Of a stretch of DNA of 64,000 nucleotides, positions 33,263 through 45,322 are shown one piece after another. The position numbers and the translations under genes are program-made. Each line of letters starts with the position of its first letter. The stretch's first letter is position 1. The stretch spans positions 13,780,110 to 13,844,109 of the forward strand of contig OU452227.1 of NCBI GenBank assembly GCA_911728455.2, read 5' to 3'. The notes beneath the pieces are model-generated. The model saw only the letters and a list, made by a program, of their open reading frames with translations. It did not search any database and had not been told where the DNA came from. This DNA is from Marthasterias glacialis (Eukaryota; Echinodermata; Asteroidea; Forcipulatida; Asteriidae).

Positions 33263-34061
33263 CTGAAAATATTGTATGATAGATGAACAACTTTGGAAGG
33301 CATAAAAATTCAACTGACAAACTTTTTCACAATACCAGCTACATTAATGACAAGTGAACATCAGCAGCATCATGTTTTATACAGTCCAGGTAATTTTATC
33401 AAACATTGGAATATTGAGCCAATGCTGAAGTCTTGAAAGGTTTGATTAAGGATAGTCTGGGTTGGACAGCATACAAAACAAATTCAGTTGTGAATCAAGG
33501 TAAACTTCTTCCAGGTTCATGTACAACTCCAGAGAAGAAACCTTACCTTCAAATTTCAGTGTTGAATCCGGTGATAAGAAAGTGCTTGGATGTTAGTCTC
33601 TTTATGCATGACGTCACTCCATCTTAGCAGTCCTGAAGAACACAAATTTTACTTTTTGACACATGATAACATTATGAACACTGCTTTTGGGGACCTTATT
33701 CTAAACAAAGGACACTCTTTCTTTATACAAGCTACAAAATGCTTGTTTAAAGCCAATGTAAAGTGGGACATGGAGCATTTTGCAACATTTAAATAAAAGG
33801 GTAATACTTTGTAATGAGATAACATGAACAAAATTTACCAGTAGCAGCAAAAAGCAAAACATCCTTGGATATGACGACAGGCCGATTCTTGCAAAGTCTG
33901 AATGCTCCATTAGATACCACAGTCACAGTAACTAAAAGAACAGGCAAACTGAATAACATAACCAACCAAAACAGAATAATTTGACAATATATAAATGTTC
34001 ATTATTATTATTATCCAACTATAAATCAAGGTGCGAAACAACATGAAAACTTACACCAATA

Positions 34062-34450
34062 CACCCATCTCACGTCATCTTAGCCCTTGCTCGCACACCA
34101 AGGAGACCCAACTGATGTCATCAATAAGCCCTTGCTCGCCCACCAAGGAGAGACGAACCATTGTCCATGCAGCCATACACCCATCTGATATCATCTTGGC
34201 CAATGCTCGTCCACCAAGGAGACCCATCTGATATCATCTTGGCCAATGCTCGTCCACCAAGGAGACCCATCTGATATCATCTTGGCCAATGCTCGTCCAC
34301 CAAGGAGACCCATCTGATATCATCTTGGCCAATGCTCGTCCACCAAGGAGACCCATCTGATGTCATCTTGGCCCTTGCTTGTCCACCATGGAGAGATGAA
34401 CTGTTGTCCATGGAGGCATACATCCATCTGATGTCATCTTAGCCCTTGTT
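34062..34450 (+). repeat. 43-bp minisatellite, about 8 copies
   Basis: The unit CCCATCTGATATCATCTTGG + CCAATGCTCGTCCACCAAGGAGA is perfect in the middle and degenerate at both sides. The outer variants carry an insertion with 'attgtccatg'. Confidence 0.92.
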
Positions 34451-34699
34451 CACAACATGTCACCGTTGCAGTAAACAAAATGAAAAAATACAAAGTCACA
34501 GCTTATAAATTTAAAATCTCTATTCAATACAAAATTCAATATGTATTGGGGGTTATTTGAGGTGCAGTGGTTTTTATTTGATCCAGTGTGATTAATTAGT
34601 GAATGAAATGTTACAATGTGAAAGGAAGGAGTAGAATGTTAGCTTGTTAATATCATGCAGAATTGATTGGTGCAAGTGTGCATGTGATCAAGTGAGAGG

Positions 34700-34948
34700 T
34701 CAATGATGACCAACAACAAGATAATTATATAGAAATACTAGTCCAAACATTTCAGCAGTACTTGTTGATGTGGCAGGATTAGACCTGGCCTTGCCTACAT
34801 TGATGATCCAAGCTGACCAGTCAGAGGCTAGTGGACACAGAAAGCCTTGAAATGGAGCTTCCTGGTGTGGTAGGGTCTGTCGGAGAAGTAGAACTTCATC
34901 TGGAGAAGTAGGACTCCATCTCAGCTTTTCACACTCAGTCAGCGCCAC
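34700..34948 (-). other. Open frame without ATG, possible exon
   Basis: The 82-codon frame starts ALTECEKLRWSPTSPDEVLL and looks coding (Pro/Leu/Glu-rich). It has no ATG start, no clear acceptor upstream, and a possible internal donor near ATCATCAATGTAGG. A short RW-S motif also appears in the open stretch at about 33590 (LLRWSDVMHKE). It may be an exon of the same minus-strand unit. Evidence is thin. Confidence 0.2.
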
Positions 34949-34959
34949 ATGTCAAAAAA

Positions 34960-36980
34960 CATGGGGAAAAGATCAAAAATTTCAGGAGTACAAATAGGTA
35001 CATGTAGATTCAGTGGTATTAAAGCAATAATGTTTCTTTTAACAAAACCCTATAACTTAAAGCAATATTGTATGATGTGATGATCAAAGAAAGATCATGC
35101 AGGTTCAAAGGTTAAAAATTACACAATTTTGGGTGTCATCGAAAAGGCCAGTCATACTCACTAAAACTTATAAAACTTACATGTAACAAGAGAGTTCACC
35201 TTTTGGAAAATGTTTGCGAACTCTTTCATGCCATCAACAAATTAAAATAATTTTGAGAAATTAGTTTTGCTGTTGTAACATTGGATCGTTCAGCTATCAT
35301 AGTTCAGATTCTTCAACCAAATTGCAAGCTTTATCAAACATGTTTACATAGAACTTTTTAATCATGATACATGTTTTTGGATTTATGTGTAAAACTTAAG
35401 CCAAATTGGTTTTAAAAATAAAATGTATTAAAATGTTGACGTTTTCAATAAAAACATCATACAACCAATCTGTGAATATTTCAAAATAGGCAACCCAGTA
35501 ACAGAACGCCCCAATAACACTGACTGATGGATTATGTAAATTAATTTGTGCTTAGTATTCCAATCTGGCAAGTCAAAGAGGAAAAATTAAGTGTCGAGGA
35601 GACAATCATTTTGCAATTGGCATTCAGATAGAAACATTTCCAAGGCCAATCGATCTTGGACTCATTAATTATAAAAGTGAGTTTTGGAACTAAAACTTAT
35701 TTGAAACATTTTTTGATGATAACAAATTATGTATTAGACTTTGAAAATACATTACACATTACCCTAAATTTCTAACTTGGTTATTAACTGACAGTGTCAC
35801 ACAAAAATGTGTAAGTTTTATGACCAATAAGTTGGGTTGACTTACCCAGAACTTGTTATATGGAATGTATGGAAGTTCACTTTTGGTGCATGCATACAGG
35901 GACTAGACACAAACATCACCAAGTCTTGGATGGTTGAATTCATCAAGCGTACTCAGGGTAAAGGGGCACATGAAAGAAAATGGAACACAAACACAAAGTA
36001 TAAAAGTCTTAATTATGGTTCATTAATTAAGGCTTGCAAAAGTATAACAAATGAACATGTGTTAACAAGATGTAAATAACTATGAATTCTGCATATTACA
36101 TGAAGTAGGAATTGTATAAAATAGGCAGATAGTGGTTACAGCAAAACACTTGTTTATGTTTTTGTTTTTGGTGGTGTTTTGCTTCAAACCTACATCTTTC
36201 AAAATTCACCAAGAAAGAAATCTGAAAATGTCTGGCATTCGGCAAAACATTTAAGGTCATCTACTTATATCTACTTCAATGTCAGTAAATGCAGGCTGGT
36301 ATAAGAGTGCTCTTTCATAAAATTATATGGATGATGCCTCTGTTGCCTTTGACAAGTGTCACGCCGCACACATACATGTAATTTCAATAATTCAATGTTA
36401 CATAACAGTTAGAAATTATCATTACATCAGAGCATCATGGACATTATGCTCAGTTAAAATGGATATATCCACAATCAACACAGTAATATTAGAAAATATA
36501 TTTCTAATATTTCTTTACACTTAACATATATTATTTAAAGTGTAAAGTATGTTTCCGTAAAAAAAAATTCTTTGAATTTTTTTTAACATAAGCTTATAAG
36601 CAAAAGTTTTGCAAGTCAGTTTTTTCACTTCAGAAAAGGACCCCAGTGAATCATGTAAAGCTTTGAAAAAAGGCCTTACAAGTACTGTATGTCTTAAAGC
36701 AACATGGACGTTACATTCTAGTGTCACAATAGTAACCCATGCATGTAGCTTTTTAACCCTACATAATGGTCCTTACAAATGAGTCATTTAAAGAGTAAAT
36801 GATTATTTGGCCCAAATTTGCTGGGACTTCTCTAACACCGCTCAGATGCAGTTTTTACTACTGTTGTGTTAAAAGCTAAACTGTCTAAAATGTCATAGGT
36901 ATTACATGCCTCAATGAATGAAACATTTTAATGTTTGGCCCTTCATGATTTTTTATTTTCAATATAATTATAAAGAATAA
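34960..36980. other. No feature recognised
   Basis: This is AT-rich DNA with short chance frames only. I see no splice-bounded open stretch, tandem repeat or inverted ends. Confidence 0.35.
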
Positions 36981-37316
36981 TTGGTGGTGAAAGAGAGAAG
37001 CTTTCAAGGGCAAGCCAGTTTTTCCTTGGTAACTACAGGACACCTCTATGAGGGAAATTACAAGTTCTACTGGACATTTTAATGGGAACCAAAGCAATGG
37101 GCCAGGGACATAGAGGGAGGCAATTGCTTCTGTTACCTATTTTACACACAACTGCTTGTATTATTCAATGCTACATATTTTTTAGAAATGAGCATTACAA
37201 ATGAGCGCCACTGATCTTATGCTAAATGGACATGACTTTCATGGTGAACAAAATCATTTAACAATCTCTGTGAGGTTAATGCTTAAGTTGTTTCTTTGAA
37301 AAGAAACTTTTAATAA

Positions 37317-37481
37317 GGGAATAAAGGTTTGATGAAGAGGTTTTTAACCATTGTTTAAAACCGATGAGGGGCCTGGTGGCCGATAATTGCGCACGCCGAA
37401 GGCGAGGGAAATTATCGGCCACCAGGACCCTCAGAGGTTTTAAACAATAGTTAAAAACCGATTCAGCACACCTTTATTCCC
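37317..37481. repeat. 165-bp hairpin-forming inverted repeat
   Basis: Arms of about 75 bp (GGGAATAAAGG... and its complement ...CCTTTATTCCC) match at most positions around a 15-base centre near 'cacgccgaaggcgag'. They include CCTGGTGGCCGATAATT and TTTTTAACCATTGTTTAAAA. A related start ('aataagggaataaaag') and end ('cctaaactgtcttgggta') occur at 52855-53255, so this is part of a dispersed element. Confidence 0.85.
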
Positions 37482-39126
37482 ATTCATAAATGCCTTTATG
37501 TCAAAAACATGCAAAAACCTTCAAAAATTGGGAACAAATCTGACAGTTTCTCAGCTTGACTCTGCGTTAAATTTCTATCCATATTTACGGGCCAATTCCT
37601 TGAATGGAATGTCGATCTTCATGTCTCTGCAGCTGTTATAGGCACTTGATGCCCTCTCGGCCAATGAGAAACCCAACAGCTGGAAACTTGTATACTTCTT
37701 TATTCTGATACAGGGACTATATTTTTCGTTTGCAAGCTAGCCGGTTTTAAACACTTTTCACCGTGTTTATATCGCCCGTTTAAACATGGCCACGTGATGC
37801 CCTCTCGGCCAATCAGAATGGATAAACTGTCTCAGGTATTTATGAATATTTAGTATAAAAGTGGAGGCACTGTACAGTTAATGACTAGAAAAACAATAAA
37901 ACTTTTGAATTTGCCTTTGAACTTTCTAAATTACATCTACTGAATGCTTTAGGTAAAACATCAACACCCCAAGAGTGACCGTTCAGCTAGTAAAAATAAC
38001 AAAAGGGTTAAAGAATGCTGCTACTCAGGGAGTAGAGTAAAAAGATAACATTGAAATAAAATAAAACGAAGTAAAAAAAGTTTACCGAAATGTAGTTTTT
38101 ACATGTTTAGTTGTTTCACTATTGAAAACTGAAGATACAAAAACATAACACAATATGATTAAGTTTGCCCATGCAGGTATCGCTCTTGTTATCTATGGAT
38201 TGTCACATTTATGAAAACAATACACTTCAGTGCCAGTAAAAACGTCCAGTCCAAAAAAAAATTTTTTTCATTTAATATTGGTCTTCGTGCCTCAGCCAGT
38301 GTTTGAAAAAAAAATCTTGTTTAATGCGGCTTTAAAAAATTTGCTATACATTATGGGCGCAATTGGTCGATCTGAGCGATCAGTCGATCATTTTTTGATC
38401 GATTGATCATGACACTGTATCAGTCGATCCCGCTGCCACCAGTCAAACACTTTTTCTTTACAATTCAAGATATCCTTTAGAATCAACCAATCGTGCAACG
38501 CAATTGACCGAACACGCAGATTGACCGATCACGCTCAACATTTACAGTTTGATTGAAATTAGCTTACTGTTTTGCAAAGTTGTACAAGTAAAACCACATT
38601 ATTGCTACATGCATGCCCTTTCAAAATGTCATGACAAGGATTTGACCAAAAATATTCCTGCAGAAAAATTATGCAAAATGTCAATACCTTGGCCATTTAC
38701 ACACCTACTGTAACATTTACTGCCCCCCACCCTCCCTTTGTTAAATGTGACAGGAGACTCAACACAGGGATAGAAAAAACGATAACATGATAAATATGTG
38801 GTATTTCTGGTTATTAAAGAAAAATAAACTATAAAATAAAAACAAAAAATTGTTGGTGTTTTTTTTAAATCATTCATCTGCACAGGTTATCACTGAATCC
38901 AATAAAAAAACAACATGAATGGAACTAACTATTGACCTCGGTTTTAACAAGGAATGGTTTATCAAGATTCTTCTTCACTTTTCACGTTTCTGACTAAGGC
39001 CGAGGGCAATTGCTTACTAATTAGAAACGCAACTCCAGTATTTTTACACTAATTTTAGTCCAACAATACTAAACATACAGCACTCATTTTTACAACACTA
39101 TATTTAAAAATGAATATCACACTTAC

Positions 39127-39290
39127 AAGTGTTCTTCACGAAGAAAGTTGATGCTTGCTGTGCAGGATGAACCATGAAAACTCCAAAACCAAAACGGAAG
39201 GGATGGCGGCCATGCTGTCTTGTTTGCAGTCGTTCAGTCCCAATGCTTAAAACTAGCGCGCACGACGTCTTAATAAAGAAAATCGCCACA
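39127..39290 (-). promoter_or_regulatory. Possible promoter and first exon, minus strand
   Basis: On the minus strand a CpG-rich patch (GTCGTGCGCGC) precedes ACAGCATGGCCGCCATCCC. This places an ATG in good context and matches the YY1-type GCCGCCAT motif often found at TATA-less starts. The frame reads MAAIPSVLVLEFSWFILHSK and stops at 39136, just before a consensus donor (ACTT/GTAAGT, 39126). It lies upstream of the minus-strand exon array (25-34 kb) in the right orientation. The early stop means it would act as a 5' leader or short peptide. It is part of R1 copy 2, so it could be repeat-borne. Confidence 0.3.
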
Positions 39291-40284
39291 TAATCGGACA
39301 AAAGGCTATTCATTCACTCAAAACGAAAAAGCACATTCCTCAAGTGCCACTCCATTGGGTAGTTCAGATGGGACTAGCGGTAGAGGATTTATTTGAAAAC
39401 AATTACTTCCCAAAAAAGCATTTCAAGGAAGAAACAGTCAGTAGTGAATAAGTCAATCTTCTGCTTCGGAATTAACCGTCTTTTTCGGATTTAAACTGTC
39501 TTTTTACAGAGCTAGAGGGCGCACTTTCAAAATGCGTGTTATACTCAAAATGAACTTTCGAATAACCGATCCCCGATATTTCAAGTACTTAAGTTTTTTT
39601 TTTGTAACATTTAACTATAAATAATTTAAAATCTGTAAAATCTAACAAAATATCACGGTTCTCTTCGTTGGAAAATTGAGAAAAGGAAAGTAAAATTTTA
39701 AGTCTTGTGTTATTCCAATTTTCAGCCTACTTTAAACAAATAATAATATGGTGTAAGACTTACACTTTCTACATCAGCTATGAGCCGAAATTTGTTTTTG
39801 CATGAAAATCAAAAGGGATAAGCTTGAGCCAAAGTTTTCTCATCAGAACCCCCCCCCCCCATTTATGAATGCAAAAACATGCTAATGTTTGTTGACTCCT
39901 CGTTGTTTGGACTTATTTTTAGTGACGTCCCCGATGGTTTTTTGCTTGAAAGTGAAGTGAGGACATCCTCGTCTGTCAAAACACCTGAATTCTTTTTCTT
40001 TAAGTCCTCAGTATTGATGGGTAGACAGGCTTGCATACACAAATAAACTATAAAGGCATTTTTTTCTACACTTTTAGCCAAAATTTGATGAACGTTTCCA
40101 AAACAAAAACCTTTCCATTTTTGTAATTTAATAACCTGATATAAGGACATGGTAAGCCACATTTTCTTATAAAACTGAGCATGGAATTCTCATTAAAGTT
40201 TCTGCAAATTAAAAGATAACTTGGCATTAACTTCAAAATTGAGCCAGAACTGCATATGTTCAAAACAGATTTCCTGTCACAATG

Positions 40285-43200
40285 ATGAACTGCAGTGGTT
40301 AGAAAGTAGCAGGGAGTTTACTAATCAGCACAACCTGTGCCGGCACATCTATGACCTTCATTGGTTGAAATGTAGCAGTGAGTTTACTAATCAGCACAAC
40401 CTGTGCTGTCACATCTATGACCTTCATTGGTTGAAATGTAGCAGTGAGTTTACTAATCAGCACAACCTGTGCCTTCACATCTTTGACCTTCAGTGGTTGG
40501 AGTGTAGCAGGGAGTTTACAAATCAGCACAACCTGTGCTGTCACATCTTTGACCTTCATTGGTTGAAATGTAGCAGTGAGTTTACTAGCCAGCACAACCT
40601 GTCCCTTGAAATCTAAAACTTGCAGTGGTTCGAGTGTAGCACAGAGTTTACTAATCAGTACAACCTGTGCCGTCACATCTATGACCTTCAGTGGTTAGGT
40701 GTTGTAGAGTTTTTTATCAGCACAACCTTTGCAGTCACATCTACGACCTCCAGTGGTTCGAGTGTAGCAGAAAATTTACTAATCAGCACAACCTGTGTCG
40801 TCACATGGATGACTTGCAGTGGTTGAAGTGTAGCAGAGAATTTACTAATCAGCACAACCTGTGCCATCCCACTACGACTTGCAGTGGTTGAAGTGTAGCA
40901 TTGAGTTTACTAATCAGCACAACCTGTGCCGTAACATGTAAGAACTGCAGTGGTTTGAGTGTAGCAGAGTGTTTACTTTCCAGCACAGCCTGTTCTGTTA
41001 CATCTATGACCTTCAGTGGTTCGAGTGTAGCAGTTAGTTTACTAATCAGCACAACCTGAGCTGTCACATCTATGACTTTCAGTGGTTGAAGTGTAGCAGT
41101 GAGTTTACTAATTAGCACAACCTGTGCCGTCACAACTATGACTTGCAGTGGTTTGAGTGTAGCAGAGAGTTTACTAATCAGTAAAACCTGTGCCGTCACA
41201 TCTATGACCTGCAGTGGTTGAAATGTAGCAGAAAGTTTACTAATCAGCTCAACCTGTGCTGTCACATCTACGACTTTCTGTGGTTGAAGTGTAGCAGAGA
41301 GTTTACTAATCAGCACAACCTGTGCCATCACATGTACGACTTGCATCGGTTGGAGTGTACCAGAAAATTTACAAATCAGCACAACCTGTGCTGTCACATC
41401 TCTGACCTTCAGTGGTTGAAGTGTTGTAGAGTTTTTTATCAGCACAACCTTTGCAGTCACAACTACGACCTTCAGTGGGTGAAGTGTAGCAGAAAGTTGA
41501 CTAATCAGCACAACCTGTGCCATCCCACTACAACTTGCAGTGGCTGGAGTGTAGCAATGAGTTTACTAATCAGCACAACCTGTGCTGTCGCATCTAAGAA
41601 CTGCAGTGGTTGAAGTGTTGTAGAGTTTTTTATCAACACAACCTTTACAGCCACATCTACGACCTTCAGTGGTTTGAGTGTAGCAGAGAGTTTACTAATC
41701 AGCACAACCTGTGCCATCACATCTAAAAACTGCAGTGGTTGAAGTGTTGTAGAGTTTGTTATCAGCACAACCTTTACAGTCACATCTACGACCTTCATTG
41801 GTTTGAGTGTAGAAGAGAGTTTACTAATCAGCACAACCTGTGCCATCCCACTACGACTTGCAGTGGCTGGAGTGTAGCAGTGAGTTTACTAATCAGCACA
41901 ACCTGTGCCGTCACATCTAAGAACTGCAGTGGTTGAAGTGTTGTAGAATTTTTTATCAGCACAACCTTTGCAGTCACATCTACGACCTTCAGTGGTTCGA
42001 GTTTAGCAGAAAGTTTACTAATTAGCACAACCTGTGCTGTCACATCTATGAATTCAGTGGTTGAAGTGTAGCAGTGAGTTTTCTATTAAGCATAACCTGT
42101 GCCGTCACATCTACAACTTAAAGTGGTTGGAGTGTAGCATTGAGTTTACTAATCAGCACAACCTGTGCCGTAACATGTAAGAACTGCCGTGGTTTGAGTG
42201 TAGCAGAGTGTTTACTTTCCAGCACAGCCTGTGCTGTTACATGTATGACCTTCAGAGGTTCGCGTGTACCAGTTAGTTTACTAATCAGCACAACCTCAGC
42301 TGTCACATCTATGACTTTTAGTGGTTGAAGTGTGCCAGTGAGGTTACTAAGCGGCACAATCTGTGCCGTCACATCTACGACTTGCAGTGGTTGAAGTATA
42401 GCAGAGTTTACTAATTAGCACAAACTGTGCCATTACATCTATGACCTTCAGTGGTTGAAGTGTAGCAGCAGTGAGTTTACTAATCAGCACAACCTGGGCC
42501 GTAACATGTAAGAACTGCAGCGGTTTGAGTGTAGCAGAGAGTTTACTTATCAGCACAGCCTGTGCTGTTACATCTATGACCTTCAGTGATTTAAGTGTAG
42601 AAGTTAATTTACTAATCAGCACAACCTGTGCCGTCACAGCTATGACCTTCAGTGGTTGAAGTGTAGCAGTGAGTTTGCTTATCAGCACAGCCTGTGGCAT
42701 CACATCTATGACTTGCAGTGGTTTGAGAGAAGCAGAAAGTTTACTAATGAGCACAACCTGTGCCGTCACTTCCTATGACTTGCAGTGGTTGGAGTGTAGC
42801 AGTGATTTTACTAATCAGCACAACCTGTGCAATCACATCTAAGAACTGCAGTGGTTGAAGTGTTGTAGAGTTTTTTATCAGCACAGCCTGTGCAGTCACA
42901 TCTACAACCTTCAGTGTTTCGAGTGTAGCAGAGAGTTTACTAATCAGCACAACCTGTGCTGTCACATCTTTGACTTTCAGTGGTTTAAGTGTAGCAGTGA
43001 GTTTACTAATAAGCACAACCTGTGCCGTCACATCTACAACTTAAATCGGTTGGAGCGTGGCATTGAGTTTACTAATGAGCACAACCTGTGCCATAACATG
43101 TAAGAACTGCAGTGGTTTGAGTGTAGCAGAGAGTTTACTTATCAGCACAGCCTGTGCCACTGCATCTATGACCTTCAGTGGTTTAAGTGTAAAAGTTAGT

Positions 43201-43452
43201 TTACTAATCAGCACAACCTGTGCCGTCACAGCTATGACCTTCAGTGGTTGAAGTGTAGCAGTGAGTTTGTTAATCAGCACAACCTGTGGCATCACATCTA
43301 TGACTTGCAGTGGTTCGAGAGAAGCAGAAAGTTTACTAATCAGCACAACCTGTGCCGTCACATCTACGACTTGCAGCGGGTGGAGTGTAGCAGTGAGTTT
43401 ACTAATCAGCACAACCTGTGCCATCACATCTACTACTTGCAGTGGTTGAAGT
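40285..43452 (+). repeat. 66-bp minisatellite, left block, about 48 units
   Basis: The unit reads GTAGCAGTGAGTTTACTAAT, CAGCACAACCTGTGCCGTCA, CATCTATGACCTTCAGTGGT, TGAAGT. Variants of 63 bp (GTTGTAGAGTTTTTTATCAG, an in-frame 3-bp loss) and 65 bp (GCCATCCCACTACGAC) recur at intervals, and larger repeats of about 328 bp are visible (41518 and 41846). Many frames stay open over several units on both strands because the unit is a multiple of three. I see no start, splice or promoter evidence for a gene. Confidence 0.95.
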
Positions 43453-44260
43453 CATGGGTGTAAAGACCAGGGGGGATGGGGGGATATGTCCCCCCCCCCA
43501 CCCACTTTTTGTTCAGGGGGGGGAATGTTTTATAGGATCATCACCCCGAGATTTTTGGTCCTTAGAATAAAATAAAATGTGGTTTTACTGAAAAAGCACC
43601 CGGTAGCATTGTAAATGAATAAAACATTTCTAAAAATCTGTAGTTATTTGAACTAACTAGACCTAACTAGGGCCATTAGTTTACATGTCCAAAATGAAAA
43701 AAAAATATATTTTTGGCAACTTGAAAACCTTTTTTAGTCCTGAAAAAACTAAAATCTTAAAGCATCCGCGGATTTTGCCTCTGGGCCCCATAAGAACAGT
43801 GGGGGATTTGTCCCAAGTCCAAAAGTATTCAAAGTTTGAATTTCAAAATAAAATGTCTTTTTTTGGCAACTTGACGGTCCTCCTTAGCCCTGAAAACACT
43901 TGAAATTGTAGAGCTTCCAGGGGCTTCGCCCCCTGGATACCCACTAGAATTTGTGTTCATATACTCCAACAGGGGATTCACGGTTTTCAAAGCTTGCATT
44001 TCAATATGAGATGTCTTCAATTTCGAATATGAGATGTCTAATGCTCGGCATTTGAGGTCCATTTTAAACCTTCGAATCATTGGAAAAATTTATGAGCTTG
44101 CGGGGGCTATACCCCCCGAACACCCCTTGTGTAGGTGAGTCCAATATCACTGCACTTTTACTTTCATTTGGTATAGTAATGTCAGTCAGCAAATTTACGC
44201 TTCCACCCCCCACACCCTGCCAAAGAAAGTGCCTTCACTACGCCCCCTGGCTCACCGCTG
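43453..44260 (-). mobile_element. hAT-like element inside the 66-bp minisatellite
   Basis: It is a reverse-orientation relative of the element at 15031-15788. Shared landmarks are GGCTTCGCCCCC, 'catatactccaacagggg', 'aaccttcgaatcattgg', and a right end GTGCCTTCACTACGCC...ACCGCTG that mirrors the CAGCGGCGTAGCGAAGGCAC terminus. The minisatellite continues on the other side after about 44350. No clean 8-bp duplication was found, so the boundaries are approximate. Confidence 0.6.
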
Positions 44261-44349
44261 CATCTGCTGTTGACATGTAACCTTCCCCATACCCTTTGCT
44301 TGTGATTTCAGCATTATTCCTTTTCCCCCATTATTATCCCCACCACTTT

Positions 44350-45322
44350 TCACAACAAATTTACTCCACTGGTTGGAGTGTAGCAGTGAGTTTACTAATC
44401 AGCACAACCTGTACCGTCACATCTGTGCCCTTCATCCGTTGAAGTATAGCAGTAAGTTACTAATCAGCACAACCTGTGCCATCACACCAACAACCTGCAG
44501 TGGTTGGAGTGTACCAGTGGGTTTACTAATCAGCACAACCTGTGCAGTCACATCTTTGACCTTCAGTGGTTGAAGTGTAACATGAGTTGACTAATCAGCA
44601 CAACCTTTGCCATCACATCTTTGACCTTCATTGGTAGTTGAAATGTAGCAGTGAGTTTACTAATCAGCGCAACCTGTCCCATCACATCTATGACTTGCAG
44701 TGGTTGAAGTGTTGCAGTGAGTTTGCTAATCAGCACAACCTTTGCCGTCACATATAAAACTGCAGTGGTTGAAGTGTTGTAGAGTTTACTAATCAGCACA
44801 AACAGTGCCATTACATCTATGACCTTCAGTGGCTGAAGTGTAGCAGAGAGTTTACGAATTAGCACAACTTGTGTCGTCACATCTACGACCTTGAGTGGTT
44901 TAAGTGTACAACCTGTGCCGTCACATCTATGATCTTCAGTGGTTAAAATGTAGCAGTGAGTTCATTAATCAGCACAACCTGTGCCATCACATCTATGATC
45001 TTCAGTGGTTAAAACTCAGCAGTGAGTTCATTAATCAGCACAACCTGTGCCATCACATCTATGATCTTCAGTGGTTAAAATTCAGCAGTGAGTTCATTAA
45101 TCAGCACAACCTGTGCCTTCACATCTATGATCTTCAGTGGTTAAAATTCAGCAGTGAGTTCATTAATCAGCACAACCTGTGCCATCACATCTATGATCTT
45201 CAGTGGTTAAAATTCAGCAGTGAGTTCATTAATCAGCACAGCCTGTGCCTTCACATCTGTGGCCTGCAGTGGTTTAAATGTAGCAGAGAGTTTACTTATC
45301 AGCACATGACTTGCAGTTTTTA
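44350..45322 (+). repeat. 66-bp minisatellite, right block, about 15 units
   Basis: Same unit as at 40285-43452. Near 44940-45230 five consecutive units are almost identical ('cagcagtgagttcattaatc', 'tctatgatcttcagtggtta'), a recent local amplification with its own variant. Confidence 0.95.

Larger units (their letters stand above)
25180..33640 (-). repeat. Tandem array of exon-like segments, minus strand
   Basis: At least eleven diverged cores are present (about 25260, 26100-26230, 27026-27159, 27440, 27754-27900, 28666-28798, 29045-29200, 30037-30114, 30395-30540, 31175-31235, 31775-31890, 32285, 33136-33262, 33545). Most share, on the minus strand, an acceptor (CAG or TAG), ATTGCC/ATTGTC, a block around TCAACATGGACCATGAAGA, and a donor such as GAAG/GTAAGA. 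Intronic DNA is copied too: 25860-26560 matches 27530-28230, and 29680-30010 matches 31260-31560. Some cores are open (INMDHEDI...), many contain stops. It could be a decayed multi-exon gene, a noncoding transcript built from repeated exons, or a tandem repeat with chance splice signals. Confidence 0.6.
36997..39535 (+). repeat. Dispersed repeat R1, copy 2
   Basis: It matches copy 1 (2885-8460) along its length. It lacks element X and the solo LTR, so it shows both empty sites. It carries its own extra block (about 37310-37855, including a 165-bp palindrome) and a segment absent from copy 1 (about 38915-39290) that holds the minus-strand first-exon candidate. Confidence 0.75.

Noticed and set aside
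25180..33640. C/D box snoRNA cluster (TTGATGA motifs in the repeated units)
   Set aside because: TGATGA is present in several units, but a matching CTGA box and terminal stem at the right distance are not consistently found. The splice-site pattern explains more units.
40285..45322. A zinc-finger-like or beta-repeat protein encoded by the 66-bp array
   Set aside because: Open frames exist on both strands simply because the unit is a multiple of three. The finger pattern lacks its first cysteine and linker, 65-bp units break the frame repeatedly, and there is no start or splice signal. Kept only as a testable curiosity.
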